DNA of 33,948 bases from Pirellulaceae bacterium. Its GTDB lineage: Bacteria > Planctomycetota > Planctomycetia > Pirellulales > Pirellulaceae. A model generated the notes under the pieces. The model did no database searches. It saw nothing but the letters and a program-made list of their open reading frames with translations, and had not been told where the DNA came from. The number at the start of each line of letters is the position of its first letter. The first letter of the stretch is position 1. The stretch spans positions 1 through 33,948 of the forward strand of contig JAALLA010000011.1 in NCBI GenBank assembly GCA_011087765.1, in the 5' to 3' direction. Shown piece after piece: positions 1 through 9,649 of the stretch. The translations under genes were made by a program, and so were the position numbers.

Positions 1-611
1 GGTGGGTTTGGTGGAGCCATTGGTTGAGCTTTTGGTTGAGATGGAAACGCAGCAACGGCAACTCCTGTCGGGGGATTCAATTCGGATTCCATACTGGCTG
101 GCGCGACAAATGATGAGACGTTTGGTTGCGAGGGGTTCTGCCGCGGCGCAGTGGCGGTTGATCGAGTTGCCGGCTGTCCCAGCAGGTTCTGTAACTTGTT
201 GCTTTGAAATTGATTGCCGGGCTTTACGGGTGCATTGGAGGCCGGCGGCGAAGTAGGAGATAATGTTAGTTTTGGATTTCCCAAAAACGCCTGAGGGCCT
301 GGCGGTTGCTTTTTGGGGAGGCCATTGGCCGAACTTGGTTGCACTTGTGTTGGGGTAACCCCCTGGTTTCCAACGCTGGAAGGTTGGAAGGAACTTGGGG
401 GAGGTGTCGAAGGCTGGGTGGCCGTTCCCGGCGTTGGTGTTATCGAGGGAGGCCAATTGTTGTTAACGGTTGTTTGAGCCCCGGCGAAACTCGGCAAGGC
501 GAGTCCAGCAAAAAATAACGCAACGATGGCAACGACATTCAACTGTTGGCAACGAAAATGCAGTGATCTGCAGTTGCCAATTGTTGAATCGAATAAAGAA
601 TCCATTCTCAT
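1..611 (-). CDS. Secreted Pro/Gln/Asn/Ser-rich hypothetical protein (N-terminal part, runs off left edge)
   Basis: Function unknown. Reading the minus strand from the ATG at 611 gives about 203 codons with no stop down to the window edge, so the C-terminus lies outside. An SD-like GGAG sits 6 bases before this ATG; a second in-frame ATG at 605 is less well placed. Residues 1-28 are a polar and basic leader. Residues about 29-44 are hydrophobic (VVAIVALFFAGLALP), followed by SFAGAQ, which suits signal peptidase I cleavage after AGA. The rest is low-complexity: very rich in Pro, Ser, Thr, Gln and Asn, with several PP and QP pairs and no cysteine after the signal. This composition is typical of disordered linkers or envelope proteins. 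The plus-strand frames here read as G/R/W-rich nonsense, which supports the minus-strand reading. No domain is recognised in the visible part. Confidence 0.72.
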   Translation of the reverse strand, partial: MRMDSLFDSTIGNCRSLHFRCQQLNVVAIVALFFAGLALPSFAGAQTTVNNNWPPSITPTPGTATQPSTPPPSSFQPSSVGNQGVTPTQVQPSSANGLPKKQPPGPQAFLGNPKLTLSPTSPPASNAPVKPGNQFQSNKLQNLLGQPATRSTATAPRQNPSQPNVSSFVAPASMESELNPPTGVAVAAFPSQPKAQPMAPPNP

Positions 612-1366
612 CTCGATCTCCAAAACAGACGGTGTCAGACTTGGGATTGCAAAGCCAGGTCTAAATCGCTGTAACCTACGTATTCGCTAGGGACATATTC
701 CAATCTGTCGCGATCTAACAAACGTGAACCAGCGAGTATACGAATGTCGGGGGAAAATCGACAAGACGAATAACTGGTGTTAAAGCCGCAGGCTTGTTTC
801 GAGAGTCGCTAGCTATTTCCGGCCGGCCCCGGTTCTTTTTGCGGGGTAACAGCTTTGTCAGCAAGAAGGTTCTCCGCTGGATTGGTCACAAAGTTCGATG
901 CTCAGAGTGTCGCAAAAGTAGTGTCATCTCCTAAAGTTGAGAGTCGATTGACCATAATGTGGCCAGGCGTCCGCGATTTGGTTGCGAGTAAGGGCTCGGT
1001 TAATTTTGGGGTGTTGGATGAGCGGCCATTAATAATGCGTTGAAATGGTGCGATTGGATGAGTTTTTAAGGGTTTTGAGTTGTCTGAAAGGGTGAATCGG
1101 CTGAAAGTACGTGTAAAACTAGGTTCGTTGGGCGTAGGCTCAGGGATAACTCGCCGATGTCAGTGATAATAAGAAGGACGGATTGTTCGATCTGGATTGA
1201 CTGAGGGGGATTTTTACGCTATTATTTTGGGCTTGAATCGAAGATTTCTAAGGTCTTTCTATCTTTTCGTCGTTGCCAGAGTTTGGGTAACAGTGAAAAA
1301 GTAGAAGGGCCTTTTGACTAACTGGTGCCGAACAGGCAATTGGCTGAAGGCCACGGTGGGTAACTG
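612..1366. other. Gene-free stretch between divergent transcription units
   Basis: This is 755 bases between the minus-strand secreted-protein gene and the plus-strand ABC-nusA-infB block. All frames are broken by frequent stops, and the only plus ORF (TTG start at 855, 62 codons) has no SD and no recognisable sequence. It contains the promoter at 1197-1225. I saw no tRNA, no obvious riboswitch and no repeat. A short GC-rich patch near 822-845 can pair weakly but has no convincing terminator shape. Confidence 0.55.
1197..1225 (+). promoter_or_regulatory. Sigma-70-like promoter for the ABC-nusA-infB block
   Basis: TTGACT at 1197-1202 and TATTAT at 1220-1225 each match the consensus at five of six positions and are exactly 17 bases apart. 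Transcription would start near 1232, giving a leader of about 135 bases before the ATG at 1367. It is the best promoter match I found in the window and points towards the nusA operon. There is no experimental support. Confidence 0.55.
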
Positions 1367-2608
<1,242 letters not shown>

Positions 2609-2610
2609 AA

Positions 2611-3948
2611 ATGAACGCCAGTGAAGTTTTGCGGATTGTTGATTCACTTCATCGCGAAAAAAACATCGAGAAAGAAATTGTTTTTGTCGCGATCGAGTCA
2701 GCCTTGGTGTCTGCTGCGCGAAAGCATTTTGGCGAAGAAGCTGACATTGAGTTTATTATTGAGCGAGATTCAGGGCAGATTGCCGGTCGTTGCGGACAGG
2801 ATGAGTTGGATTACGAAGAAGTCATTGGGCGAATTGGTGCTCAGACGGCGAAGCAAGTCATTATCCAAAAGGTGCGTGAAGCAGAGCGTGATTCTCAGAT
2901 TGATGAGTTCAATGAGATCATTAACGATTTGGTTACGGGGACGGTCCATCGAAATGAAGGTCGCGTGACGACGGTTACACTCGGGCCAATCGAGGCAATT
3001 TTGCCACGAAGCGAGCAAATTCCTGGAGAATCGCATCAGCCGAATGAGCGTGTGCGGGCGTTGGTCACAGAAGTCAAGGCTCAAGGGAGTCGCGTGAAGG
3101 TGGTTCTCAGTCGGACTCGCCCGGTGTTTGTTCAGCGGTTGTTTGAGAACGAGATCCCGGAGATTGCCGATGGTGTGATCTCAATCAACGCCATTTCACG
3201 GGAACCTGGCTATCGCTCGAAGGTCGCGGTGAGCAGTATTGATTCAAAAGTGGATTGTGTGGGAGCCTGCGTCGGTGTGCGAGGCAATCGAATTAAAATG
3301 GTAATCGACGAGCTTGCTGGAGAGCGGATCGACATTGTTCGGTTTGATGAAGTGCCTATGCAGATGATTCCCAATGCCCTACAGCCAGCAGAAGTCGACG
3401 AGGTGATTTTGTGTCAGATGATGGGTCGTGCCATTGTCTTGGTACGAGAAGATCAGCTCTCGCTGGCAATTGGGAAACGTGGTCAAAACGTTCGCTTAGC
3501 GAGTAAATTGTGCACCTGGGACATCGAAATCATGACCCAGGGAGAGTTGGAACAGCAAATTGATCGGGCGGTTCAAGGCTTCTGTAAGCTCGAAGGGGTT
3601 GACGAAGAATTAGCAAATCGTCTGGTGGGAGAGGGTTATTTGTCTTACGATGACCTCTCCGTGATTGAGCCTCCGGATCTGATGGTGATGGGCGATTTGA
3701 CCGAAAGTCAAGTCGATGCCATTGTTGAGCAGGCTGACGTGCTCGCCGTGGAAGCGGAAGCGCGAGAAGCAGAAGAGAAACGAGCGAAAAAAGCGGCTGC
3801 CGCGGTGGCTGCAGTGGAGGCAAAGCGAGTTGCAGCTGAGCAGCAGTTGCAAGCTCAGGCGGCGAGTGCTTCCGAAGAGGCGGCTGTTGATTCAACCGAG
3901 TCGGCGGAGCCTGCAAAGCCCACAGAAGGTGAGGACTCACCGGAGTAG
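2611..3948 (+). CDS. nusA: Transcription termination/antitermination factor NusA
   Basis: Binds RNA polymerase and nascent RNA and modulates pausing, termination and antitermination. It has 445 residues. The N-terminal RNAP-binding domain is at about 1-125, the S1 domain at about 130-195 (GTVHRNEGRVTTVTLGPIEAILP), and two KH domains at about 200-340 (GACVGVRGNRIKMVIDEL and LAIGKRGQNVRLASKL). A short helix-hairpin-helix-like segment follows (KLEGVDEELANRLVGEGY, about 330-380). The last ~70 residues are an Ala/Glu/Lys-rich, probably helical and disordered tail. The ATG lies two bases after the ABC ATPase stop with only a weak purine-rich SD (GAAAGAA), suggesting translational coupling. The usual upstream neighbour rimP is not here. 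Confidence 0.96.
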   Translation: MNASEVLRIVDSLHREKNIEKEIVFVAIESALVSAARKHFGEEADIEFIIERDSGQIAGRCGQDELDYEEVIGRIGAQTAKQVIIQKVREAERDSQIDEFNEIINDLVTGTVHRNEGRVTTVTLGPIEAILPRSEQIPGESHQPNERVRALVTEVKAQGSRVKVVLSRTRPVFVQRLFENEIPEIADGVISINAISREPGYRSKVAVSSIDSKVDCVGACVGVRGNRIKMVIDELAGERIDIVRFDEVPMQMIPNALQPAEVDEVILCQMMGRAIVLVREDQLSLAIGKRGQNVRLASKLCTWDIEIMTQGELEQQIDRAVQGFCKLEGVDEELANRLVGEGYLSYDDLSVIEPPDLMVMGDLTESQVDAIVEQADVLAVEAEAREAEEKRAKKAAAAVAAVEAKRVAAEQQLQAQAASASEEAAVDSTESAEPAKPTEGEDSPE

Positions 3949-4179
3949 GCGAAAACTACTATTAGTCGAATTAGATCAGTAGGCGAAAGCCGGCTGATTT
4001 GATTCGTGGGGATATATAACCGTGTCTGTGCCAGGTATGGAAATCAACGAAATCGTTGTTTTCTTTTCACTGTTCGGCAGAGGGGACGTTTTATGTAAAG
4101 CAAATTTTTAAAAGGTGGCGGTCATTCGGTTCTGGTGTCAGAATTGGGATCGCCCAACAAAGAAGGAAGGTCACGCCAC

Positions 4180-7023
4180 GTGCCCGTACGCATCTACGCG
4201 TTTGCAAAAGAACTTGGGCTTGATAACAAGCAATTACTTGAGATTTGTGAAAAAGCAAATATCAAGGGTAAGGGCTCTGCGCTAGCAAGTCTGGAAGACG
4301 ACGAGATCGCCATCGTCAAAGGATTCATGGCTGGAGGCGAGGTTGAGAAATCTGAGCCAAAGGCGGACGTTGCCGCACCGATGCGCCCTGTGCGACCGGT
4401 GGCTTCAAAAAAGAAGATTGGTGAAATCGTTACGCCCATTTCTGTGGCTCCTCCGGCAGTTGAAGAGGAGGCGAAAGTCGAATCTGAAGAAGTCGAATCT
4501 GAAGAAGTCGTTGAAGAGGTTGTCGAAGCACCTGAAACGCCGGAGCCTCCCCAAACGTCAGAGGAACCGGCACGCCCTGCCAAGCGAGGTGGTTTGCTCG
4601 ATCGAATTCGTGGTGTGAAGCCCAAGCCAGAAGACGCGCCTGAGAAACCAAAAGTTTCCGCAAAAGCAAAAGCCGTTGAGCCCAAGGCTCCTAAAACCGT
4701 CGCGCCGACGGTCAAGCCTCCGTTGATGCCTCGGCGCCCACCGGGTGTGGCTCCACGTCGTCAGTTGAAAAATCTTGACCGAAGTGGAGATGCTAAAGGC
4801 GATGCGGCCAAGAAGGATGCGCCTAAAAAGAAGTCTGCTGGAGCGAACGTTCGTTTCGCAGCGATGCCTGCGGTCAAGCAGCCGCAACCCCGAAAAGAGA
4901 CCGGCGAGAAGGTTCAAAAGCCAGATATTGCCTTGCCGCAAGACGCAATTAAGAGTGTTAAATCTGGCGGTGGCGTTGCGCCGCTAGAGCACCTTACCAA
5001 GTCCAAGAACAAGAAGAAAAAAGGAAAAACAGCCGACTCGGTTACTGAGACCGAAGAGGCAGCAAAGAAGCGCGGGTTAGGTTCTCGACGTGAACGGGGA
5101 ACTCGCGACGACAGTGCGATGGGCTCACGTCCTTCTCGTCAAAATCGGCGTCCGAATCGCAATCATTCTTCGTTCCGGCGTCGGCATCGTTCGGGGCCAA
5201 CGGTGAATACGGCCGCCCCACGTAAAGAAAACGTTGTCCTGCAACTCCCGTGTACGGTGCGTGAATTTTCAGAAGCAGCGGGCGTTCCCAAAGTTAAGGT
5301 TTTGTTTGCGATCAAACAGCTCGGTGATGAATCAAATAAGAATATCAATTCAATCATCGAAGATGAGATGGTTGAAATGCTGGTCGAAGAGTTGGGCATC
5401 GAATTGGAGATTCGCGAATACCAATCTCTCGAAGACGAATTGCTTGCCGATTTTGATGTCGAACAGGAAGATGCTGAAGCGCTTGAATCGAGAGCTCCCA
5501 TTGTGACTTTCCTCGGCCATGTTGATCACGGAAAAACATCGTTGCTAGATGCACTTATCGGGATCGATGTAGTTTCGGGTGAAGCGGGGGGCATTACCCA
5601 GCACATTCGAGCCTATGAGATCAAGAAGGGTGAAAATAAGATTGCCTTTGTTGATACACCTGGTCATGAAGCGTTTACTGAAATGCGAGCTCGCGGTGCC
5701 AATGTCACCGACATTGCGGTTTTGGTTGTTGCTGCGGACGATGGGATCATGCCTCAAACCGAAGAGGCGATCAGCCACGCGAAGGCTGCCGGTGTTCCGA
5801 TCATCGTCGCGTTGAATAAAATCGATCTTCCCGGAGTCACTCCAGACAAGGCGTTGCAGGATCTGGCAACGCACGAATTGTTGCCAAGTGAATGGGGTGG
5901 CGAAACAGAAGTGATTCAAACGAGTGCTATTGCTGGTACTGGTTTGGATGAATTGTTAGAGACCATTCTGGTGACGGCGGAGTTGCATGAATACAAAGCG
6001 AATCCGTCGCGGCCTGCCTTTGGAACCTGTCTGGAGGCCGAGCAGCAGTCGGATCGTGGAGTCGTCGCGAAGATCATGGTTCAGGGCGGAACTTTGAAGG
6101 TCGGTGACGTCGTGGTGTGTGGCGGTTCATTCGGAAAAGTTAAGGCGATGCACGACACCTTGCGTCCCAAAAAGAAACTTAAAGAAGCGGAGCCGTCCAC
6201 GCCAGTCAATCTGACTGGACTCGACGTAGCGCCGGGTGCGGGTGACAAATTTTATGTGGTGGACGATGTTGCCAAGGCACGTGAAATTGCAGCGACCAGA
6301 GCGCATCGCGGTAAAGTTGAGCAGGTGGGCGGTCGATCTGTTGAGACGTCGCTTGACGAATTCCAGAAACTGCTGGAGTCAGGGAATCTGAATCGCAACT
6401 CTCAGGATATGGTGACGTTAAATCTAGTCATTCGCGCAGATGTGAAAGGTTCGATTGAAGCGATTCAAAAAGAACTTGGCAAGATTGTACATCCCGAAGT
6501 TGAAATCAAGATCCTTCAGTCGCTGGCCGGCGGTGTTTCTGTTGGTGATGTCCGTTTAGCGCATGCTTCTTCTGGTGTGATCGTTGGCTTTAACGTTGTA
6601 GCCAATGAAGAGGCTCGGTCTCTTGCCGATGAATTGGGCGTTGAGATTCGCCGATATGACGTGATCTATAAGATTACCGATGATCTCAAGGCTACGCTGG
6701 AAGGACGCTTGAAGCCTGAAGAGCAAGTTGTTGAACTTGGAATGGCGATGGTCTTGCGAACCTTTAGTGTCAGTAAGACCGGAATGATTGCCGGTTGCCG
6801 GGTAATGCGTGGTTCGGTTCAGCGTGAATGCCGAATGCGAGTCATTCGTGACCAAACCGTGATCGGTGATTACCCGATCGAATCGTTGAAGCGTGAACGC
6901 GACGACGCTAAGGAAGTCCAGCGGGGTATGGAGTGCGGAATCAAGCTGGAAAAATACAATGACATCAAGGAAGGTGATACGCTCGAAGCATACAAGATCG
7001 AAGAAGTGGCGAGAACCTTGTAG
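4180..7023 (+). CDS. infB: Translation initiation factor IF-2
   Basis: GTPase that places initiator tRNA on the 30S subunit and promotes subunit joining. I prefer the GTG at 4180 (947 residues): AGGAAGG lies 9 bases upstream, and the protein then begins MPVRIYAFAKEL, the start expected for an IF2 N-terminal domain. An in-frame GTG at 4135 would add 15 unconserved residues. Order: IF2N domain (1-55), long Lys/Glu/Pro/Ala-rich linker (about 55-345), second IF2N-like domain (about 350-415), G domain with GHVDHGKT at 446-453, GGITQHI, DTPGHEAF, NKID at 546-549 and SAIAGTG, then the beta-barrel and C-terminal fMet-tRNA domains. It follows nusA after a gap of about 230 bases with no ylxR gene between them. 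Confidence 0.96.
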   Translation: MPVRIYAFAKELGLDNKQLLEICEKANIKGKGSALASLEDDEIAIVKGFMAGGEVEKSEPKADVAAPMRPVRPVASKKKIGEIVTPISVAPPAVEEEAKVESEEVESEEVVEEVVEAPETPEPPQTSEEPARPAKRGGLLDRIRGVKPKPEDAPEKPKVSAKAKAVEPKAPKTVAPTVKPPLMPRRPPGVAPRRQLKNLDRSGDAKGDAAKKDAPKKKSAGANVRFAAMPAVKQPQPRKETGEKVQKPDIALPQDAIKSVKSGGGVAPLEHLTKSKNKKKKGKTADSVTETEEAAKKRGLGSRRERGTRDDSAMGSRPSRQNRRPNRNHSSFRRRHRSGPTVNTAAPRKENVVLQLPCTVREFSEAAGVPKVKVLFAIKQLGDESNKNINSIIEDEMVEMLVEELGIELEIREYQSLEDELLADFDVEQEDAEALESRAPIVTFLGHVDHGKTSLLDALIGIDVVSGEAGGITQHIRAYEIKKGENKIAFVDTPGHEAFTEMRARGANVTDIAVLVVAADDGIMPQTEEAISHAKAAGVPIIVALNKIDLPGVTPDKALQDLATHELLPSEWGGETEVIQTSAIAGTGLDELLETILVTAELHEYKANPSRPAFGTCLEAEQQSDRGVVAKIMVQGGTLKVGDVVVCGGSFGKVKAMHDTLRPKKKLKEAEPSTPVNLTGLDVAPGAGDKFYVVDDVAKAREIAATRAHRGKVEQVGGRSVETSLDEFQKLLESGNLNRNSQDMVTLNLVIRADVKGSIEAIQKELGKIVHPEVEIKILQSLAGGVSVGDVRLAHASSGVIVGFNVVANEEARSLADELGVEIRRYDVIYKITDDLKATLEGRLKPEEQVVELGMAMVLRTFSVSKTGMIAGCRVMRGSVQRECRMRVIRDQTVIGDYPIESLKRERDDAKEVQRGMECGIKLEKYNDIKEGDTLEAYKIEEVARTL
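4477..4506 (+). repeat. Tandem 15-bp duplication in the infB linker
   Basis: Two identical 15-base units (GTCGAATCTGAAGAA) lie head to tail and encode VESEE twice, within an acidic part of the IF2 linker. The frame is kept. It looks like a simple slippage duplication in a disordered region and could vary in copy number between strains. Confidence 0.8.
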
Positions 7024-7097
7024 ATTTCGAATTTTAGTGACGGGCAGTTGTCCGTAGTTGTACGTCTTGTTTTAGTGTCATTTTCAGGCTTTGAATT

Positions 7098-7613
7098 ATG
7101 AGTTCCCGTCGTGTTTTGAAAGCCGCTCAGGCGATCCGAGAAGTTGTGAGTATGGCGATTATCGCTGATCTCAAGGATCCGAGAATCAAAGACGTCACCG
7201 TGACTCTGGTAGAAGTCGCTCCTGATATGCGACAAGCTAAGGTTCATGTTTCGGTGATGGGTGATGAAACAAAACAGGGCCTCTGCATTCGTGGGCTGCA
7301 AAGTTCCGCCGGTTACCTGCAGCAAAAAGTCGGAAATCGCATCGATACGCGATACACCCCACGGCTTCAATTTGTTCTCGACAAGGGCATCCAGCATTCG
7401 CTGCTGGTGACTCGTATTCTTGAGGAAGTGCTTCCGGCGGAGCGTGAACAACAGGCGCAAGCGGCGTCAGAGAGTGTTGATTCAGAAGTTGGAGGGTCAG
7501 AGGGATCTGACACTGCGGATTCGCCAGAATCGCTGAGCGAGACTGCGACTGTTGAGGAAACGCACGAATCTGACCGGGAAAGTCCGGACGAATCGGTTGA
7601 AGGTCCGGTATAA
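7098..7613 (+). CDS. rbfA: 30S ribosome-binding factor RbfA with acidic C-terminal tail
   Basis: Late 30S maturation factor that binds near 16S rRNA helix 1. Residues 1-117 are the conserved KH-like domain: SSRRVLKAAQAIREVVSMAI, the conserved DLKDPRIKDVTVTLVEV segment, the KVHVSVMGD strand, and the RYTPRLQFVLDKGIQHSLLVTRIL helix. The protein has 171 residues against roughly 120 for common RbfA. The extra ~50 C-terminal residues are almost only Ser, Glu, Asp, Ala and Thr, so strongly acidic and probably disordered. It sits 74 bases after infB in the widespread infB-rbfA order, which supports the call. No strong SD is visible before the ATG. Confidence 0.93.
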   Translation: MSSRRVLKAAQAIREVVSMAIIADLKDPRIKDVTVTLVEVAPDMRQAKVHVSVMGDETKQGLCIRGLQSSAGYLQQKVGNRIDTRYTPRLQFVLDKGIQHSLLVTRILEEVLPAEREQQAQAASESVDSEVGGSEGSDTADSPESLSETATVEETHESDRESPDESVEGPV

Positions 7614-7748
7614 ACGATTAGATCTTCGCTGGATGGAGCTTTATCGCAATGAATTCCATTCAACGTGGTGACGCCCAAGAATTCGAGACTATCCTGAAAC
7701 GTTAATCTATTTCAATCCAATTTGGTTCCACCGTTGTAAAGAGAAGAA

Positions 7749-8765
7749 ATGTCCGCGAAAAACCGAGCTGATTTGATTACGAAACTTCACAAGTTCGTCA
7801 AAAAAGAATATCAAGTAATCACCCCTCCATCGAATCGGTCGGTGTTGGAGCACATGATTTATGGATGTTGCCTGGAGAATTCAACCTTTGATGCTGCGGA
7901 TGACGCATTCGCGAAGCTTCAAGAAAATTACTTCGACTGGAACGAAGTCCGAGTCACTACGGTGGCTGAGTTGGCGGAGTCATGTCGCAACCTGTCGGAT
8001 CCAACTGCGGCGGCGAAGAGTTTGAAAAAAACACTTCATGGGATTTTCGAACACTACTATCAATTCGATCTTGATTTTCTAAAGAAAGAAAATCTAAGTA
8101 AAGCGGTTCTGACATTTCAGAAGTTCAACGGCGTTTCCCAGTTTGTGGTGTCTTACGTTGCTCAAAACGGATTGGGGGGTCACTCAATTCCACTCGACCA
8201 TTCTTTGATGCGTTTGTTTTACGTACTTGGAATTGTGACAGAAGATGAATCAAAGAAAGACCGGGTGCCAGGGCTGGAGCGAACGATTGCAAAAGCCAAG
8301 GGAGCGGAATTTTCGATCCTGGTACATCAACTGGCAGTCGCGTTCAACAGCGCTCCATTCAGTACGGCAATTCGGTCTAAGATATTAAAAATCAGTGGTG
8401 ATGCAAAAGAGCGATTCCCCAAGCGGGCAAGTCGTAAAAAAGAGCCCGAAAAGAAAACGCCTGCGAAAAAAGAGCCTGTGAAAGCCGCTGTCAAAGCGAA
8501 ACCAGCAGCGAAGAAACCAGCTGTGAAGGCGAAGGCGGTCGCGAAAAAAACTGCCGCAAAAGCGAAGGCGAAAACCAAAAAGAAAGTCGTAAAGAAATCG
8601 GCTGCCAAGTCAGTTAAAAAATCTGCTGCGAAACCGGCGAAAAAGGCTGCGGCCAAGCCAGTCAAAAAAGCAAAAGCCAAGCCGGTCAAGAAGGCGAAGG
8701 CGACTAAAAAAGTGACCAAAAAGAAATCGCCAACGAAACGGCTTTCGAAGAAAAAACCGCGATAG
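7749..8765 (+). CDS. Degenerate HhH-GPD (endonuclease III-like) domain fused to a histone H1-like Lys/Ala tail
   Basis: A probable DNA-binding protein of unknown role. Residues about 10-215 are helical and resemble the endonuclease III fold: LEHMIYGCCLEN early, then FQKFNGVSQFVVSYVA and IPLDHSLMRLFYVLGIV where Nth has its GVGxKTA hairpin and VDTH segment. Asp150 matches the catalytic Asp position. The lyase Lys position holds Phe132, and the four-cysteine iron-sulfur loop is absent, so ordinary AP-lyase activity is unlikely. Residues about 225-338 are a strongly basic tail of Lys, Ala, Pro and Val (AKKP, PVKKAKAK), like bacterial histone H1 homologues. The SD AAGAGAAG precedes the ATG. It is the last gene before a strong terminator and is probably cotranscribed with rbfA. 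The fold call is from motif spacing only. Confidence 0.7.
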   Translation: MSAKNRADLITKLHKFVKKEYQVITPPSNRSVLEHMIYGCCLENSTFDAADDAFAKLQENYFDWNEVRVTTVAELAESCRNLSDPTAAAKSLKKTLHGIFEHYYQFDLDFLKKENLSKAVLTFQKFNGVSQFVVSYVAQNGLGGHSIPLDHSLMRLFYVLGIVTEDESKKDRVPGLERTIAKAKGAEFSILVHQLAVAFNSAPFSTAIRSKILKISGDAKERFPKRASRKKEPEKKTPAKKEPVKAAVKAKPAAKKPAVKAKAVAKKTAAKAKAKTKKKVVKKSAAKSVKKSAAKPAKKAAAKPVKKAKAKPVKKAKATKKVTKKKSPTKRLSKKKPR

Positions 8766-8771
8766 GAACAA

Positions 8772-8798
8772 GGCGTTTGGTCATCAAACGCCCGTTTT
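8772..8798 (+). terminator. Intrinsic terminator after the nusA-infB-rbfA block
   Basis: A perfect 8-bp stem, GGCGTTTG (8772-8779) with CAAACGCC (8785-8792), has a five-base loop and is followed by CG and TTTT at 8795-8798. It starts seven bases after the stop of the H1-tailed gene and lies 50 bases before yebC. This is the clearest Rho-independent terminator in the window. Confidence 0.8.
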
Positions 8799-8848
8799 GA
8801 CCGTGCTGGATGAATGGAACTTGAATTTCGTAATGAAGAGGTGATCTG

Positions 8849-9604
8849 ATGGCGGGCCACAGTAAGTGGGCAAACATCAAGCATAAGAAAGCAGCCACCG
8901 ATGCCAAGCGTGGAAAGGCATGGAGCAAACTTTCGAAGGCAATTATTGTTGCAGCCAAAGCAGGTGGTGCGGATCCGGATGGAAATATCCGGTTGCGGAC
9001 TGCAATTCAGGATGCCAAAGCGGTCAGCATGCCCAAGGACAACATTGAGCGGGCGATTCGGAAAGGGGCCGGTGAAACTGGCGGGGACGATTACGAAGAA
9101 ATCATCTACGAAGGATACGCTGCTGCCGGCGTGGCAGTGATGTGTGATATTTTAACCGACAACCGAAATCGAACGGCGCCTGAATTGCGTAAGCTGTTTG
9201 AAAAAGGTGGCGGTAAAATGGGAGCGACTGGCTGTGTTAGTTACATGTTCGATCGGAAGGGTTTGATTGTAATTTCAGCCGACAAGATCGATGAAGAAAA
9301 ACTGATGGAACTTGCATTGGAGGCAGGCGCTGAGGATATCGCGGCGAATGAGAACAGTTTTGATGTGACTTGTGAGCCGGACGTTTTCACCAATGTAAGT
9401 GATGCGTTGGAAGCGGCGGAAGTTGTTTGTGAATCAAAACAACTTACGCGTATCCCACAAAACACGGTTGATATAGAGGTCGAGGATGCGCGGAAAGTTC
9501 TTAAGCTTATGGAAGCTTTAGACGATCACGACGATGTCCAGATGGTTTCGGCCAACTTTAATATTTCGGACGAAGCGATGGCAATTTTAGCCGCCGAAGG
9601 TTAA
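8849..9604 (+). CDS. YebC/PmpR family DNA-binding or ribosome-associated regulator
   Basis: Conserved bacterial protein, 251 residues. The family was long described as transcriptional regulators (PmpR) and has more recently been linked to relieving ribosome stalling at proline stretches; which applies here cannot be told. The start MAGHSKWANIKHKKAATDAKRGK is the family hallmark. It is followed by PDGNIRLRTAIQDAKAVSMPKDNIERAIRKG and the central YEGYAAAGVAVMCDILTDNRNRTAPELR block, with acidic domain 3 at the end (EALDDHDDVQMVSANFNI). GAGG lies 9 bases before the ATG. The terminator at 8772-8798 separates it from the block on its left, so it probably has its own promoter; TTGACC at 8796-8801 is a weak candidate -35. 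It is convergent with glyS. Confidence 0.93.
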   Translation: MAGHSKWANIKHKKAATDAKRGKAWSKLSKAIIVAAKAGGADPDGNIRLRTAIQDAKAVSMPKDNIERAIRKGAGETGGDDYEEIIYEGYAAAGVAVMCDILTDNRNRTAPELRKLFEKGGGKMGATGCVSYMFDRKGLIVISADKIDEEKLMELALEAGAEDIAANENSFDVTCEPDVFTNVSDALEAAEVVCESKQLTRIPQNTVDIEVEDARKVLKLMEALDDHDDVQMVSANFNISDEAMAILAAEG

Positions 9605-9649
9605 GTCAATCTTCAGTGATTCGGCAGTGCCAGGCTGTACTGAGTGTAG

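Noticed and set aside
2-256. Plus-strand 84-codon frame at the left edge
   Set aside because: It is antisense to the minus-strand secreted-protein gene, which has an SD and a signal peptide, and the plus-strand translation is G/R/W-rich with no motif.
306-518. Plus-strand 70-codon frame
   Set aside because: Same reason: a shadow of the Pro-rich minus-strand frame.
822-845. GC-rich hairpin CCCCG/CGGGG
   Set aside because: The T-run is in the loop rather than after the stem, so it does not look like an intrinsic terminator.
855-1043. 62-codon plus ORF in the gene-free stretch
   Set aside because: TTG start, no SD, no recognisable sequence; left as non-coding.
7649-7705. 18-residue ORF after rbfA
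   Set aside because: It has a loosely placed GGAG but no sign of conservation; too short to support.
8421-8762. Lys/Ala codon repetition as a DNA repeat
   Set aside because: The repetition is at protein level with varied codons; no regular nucleotide period, so listed only as a protein tail.
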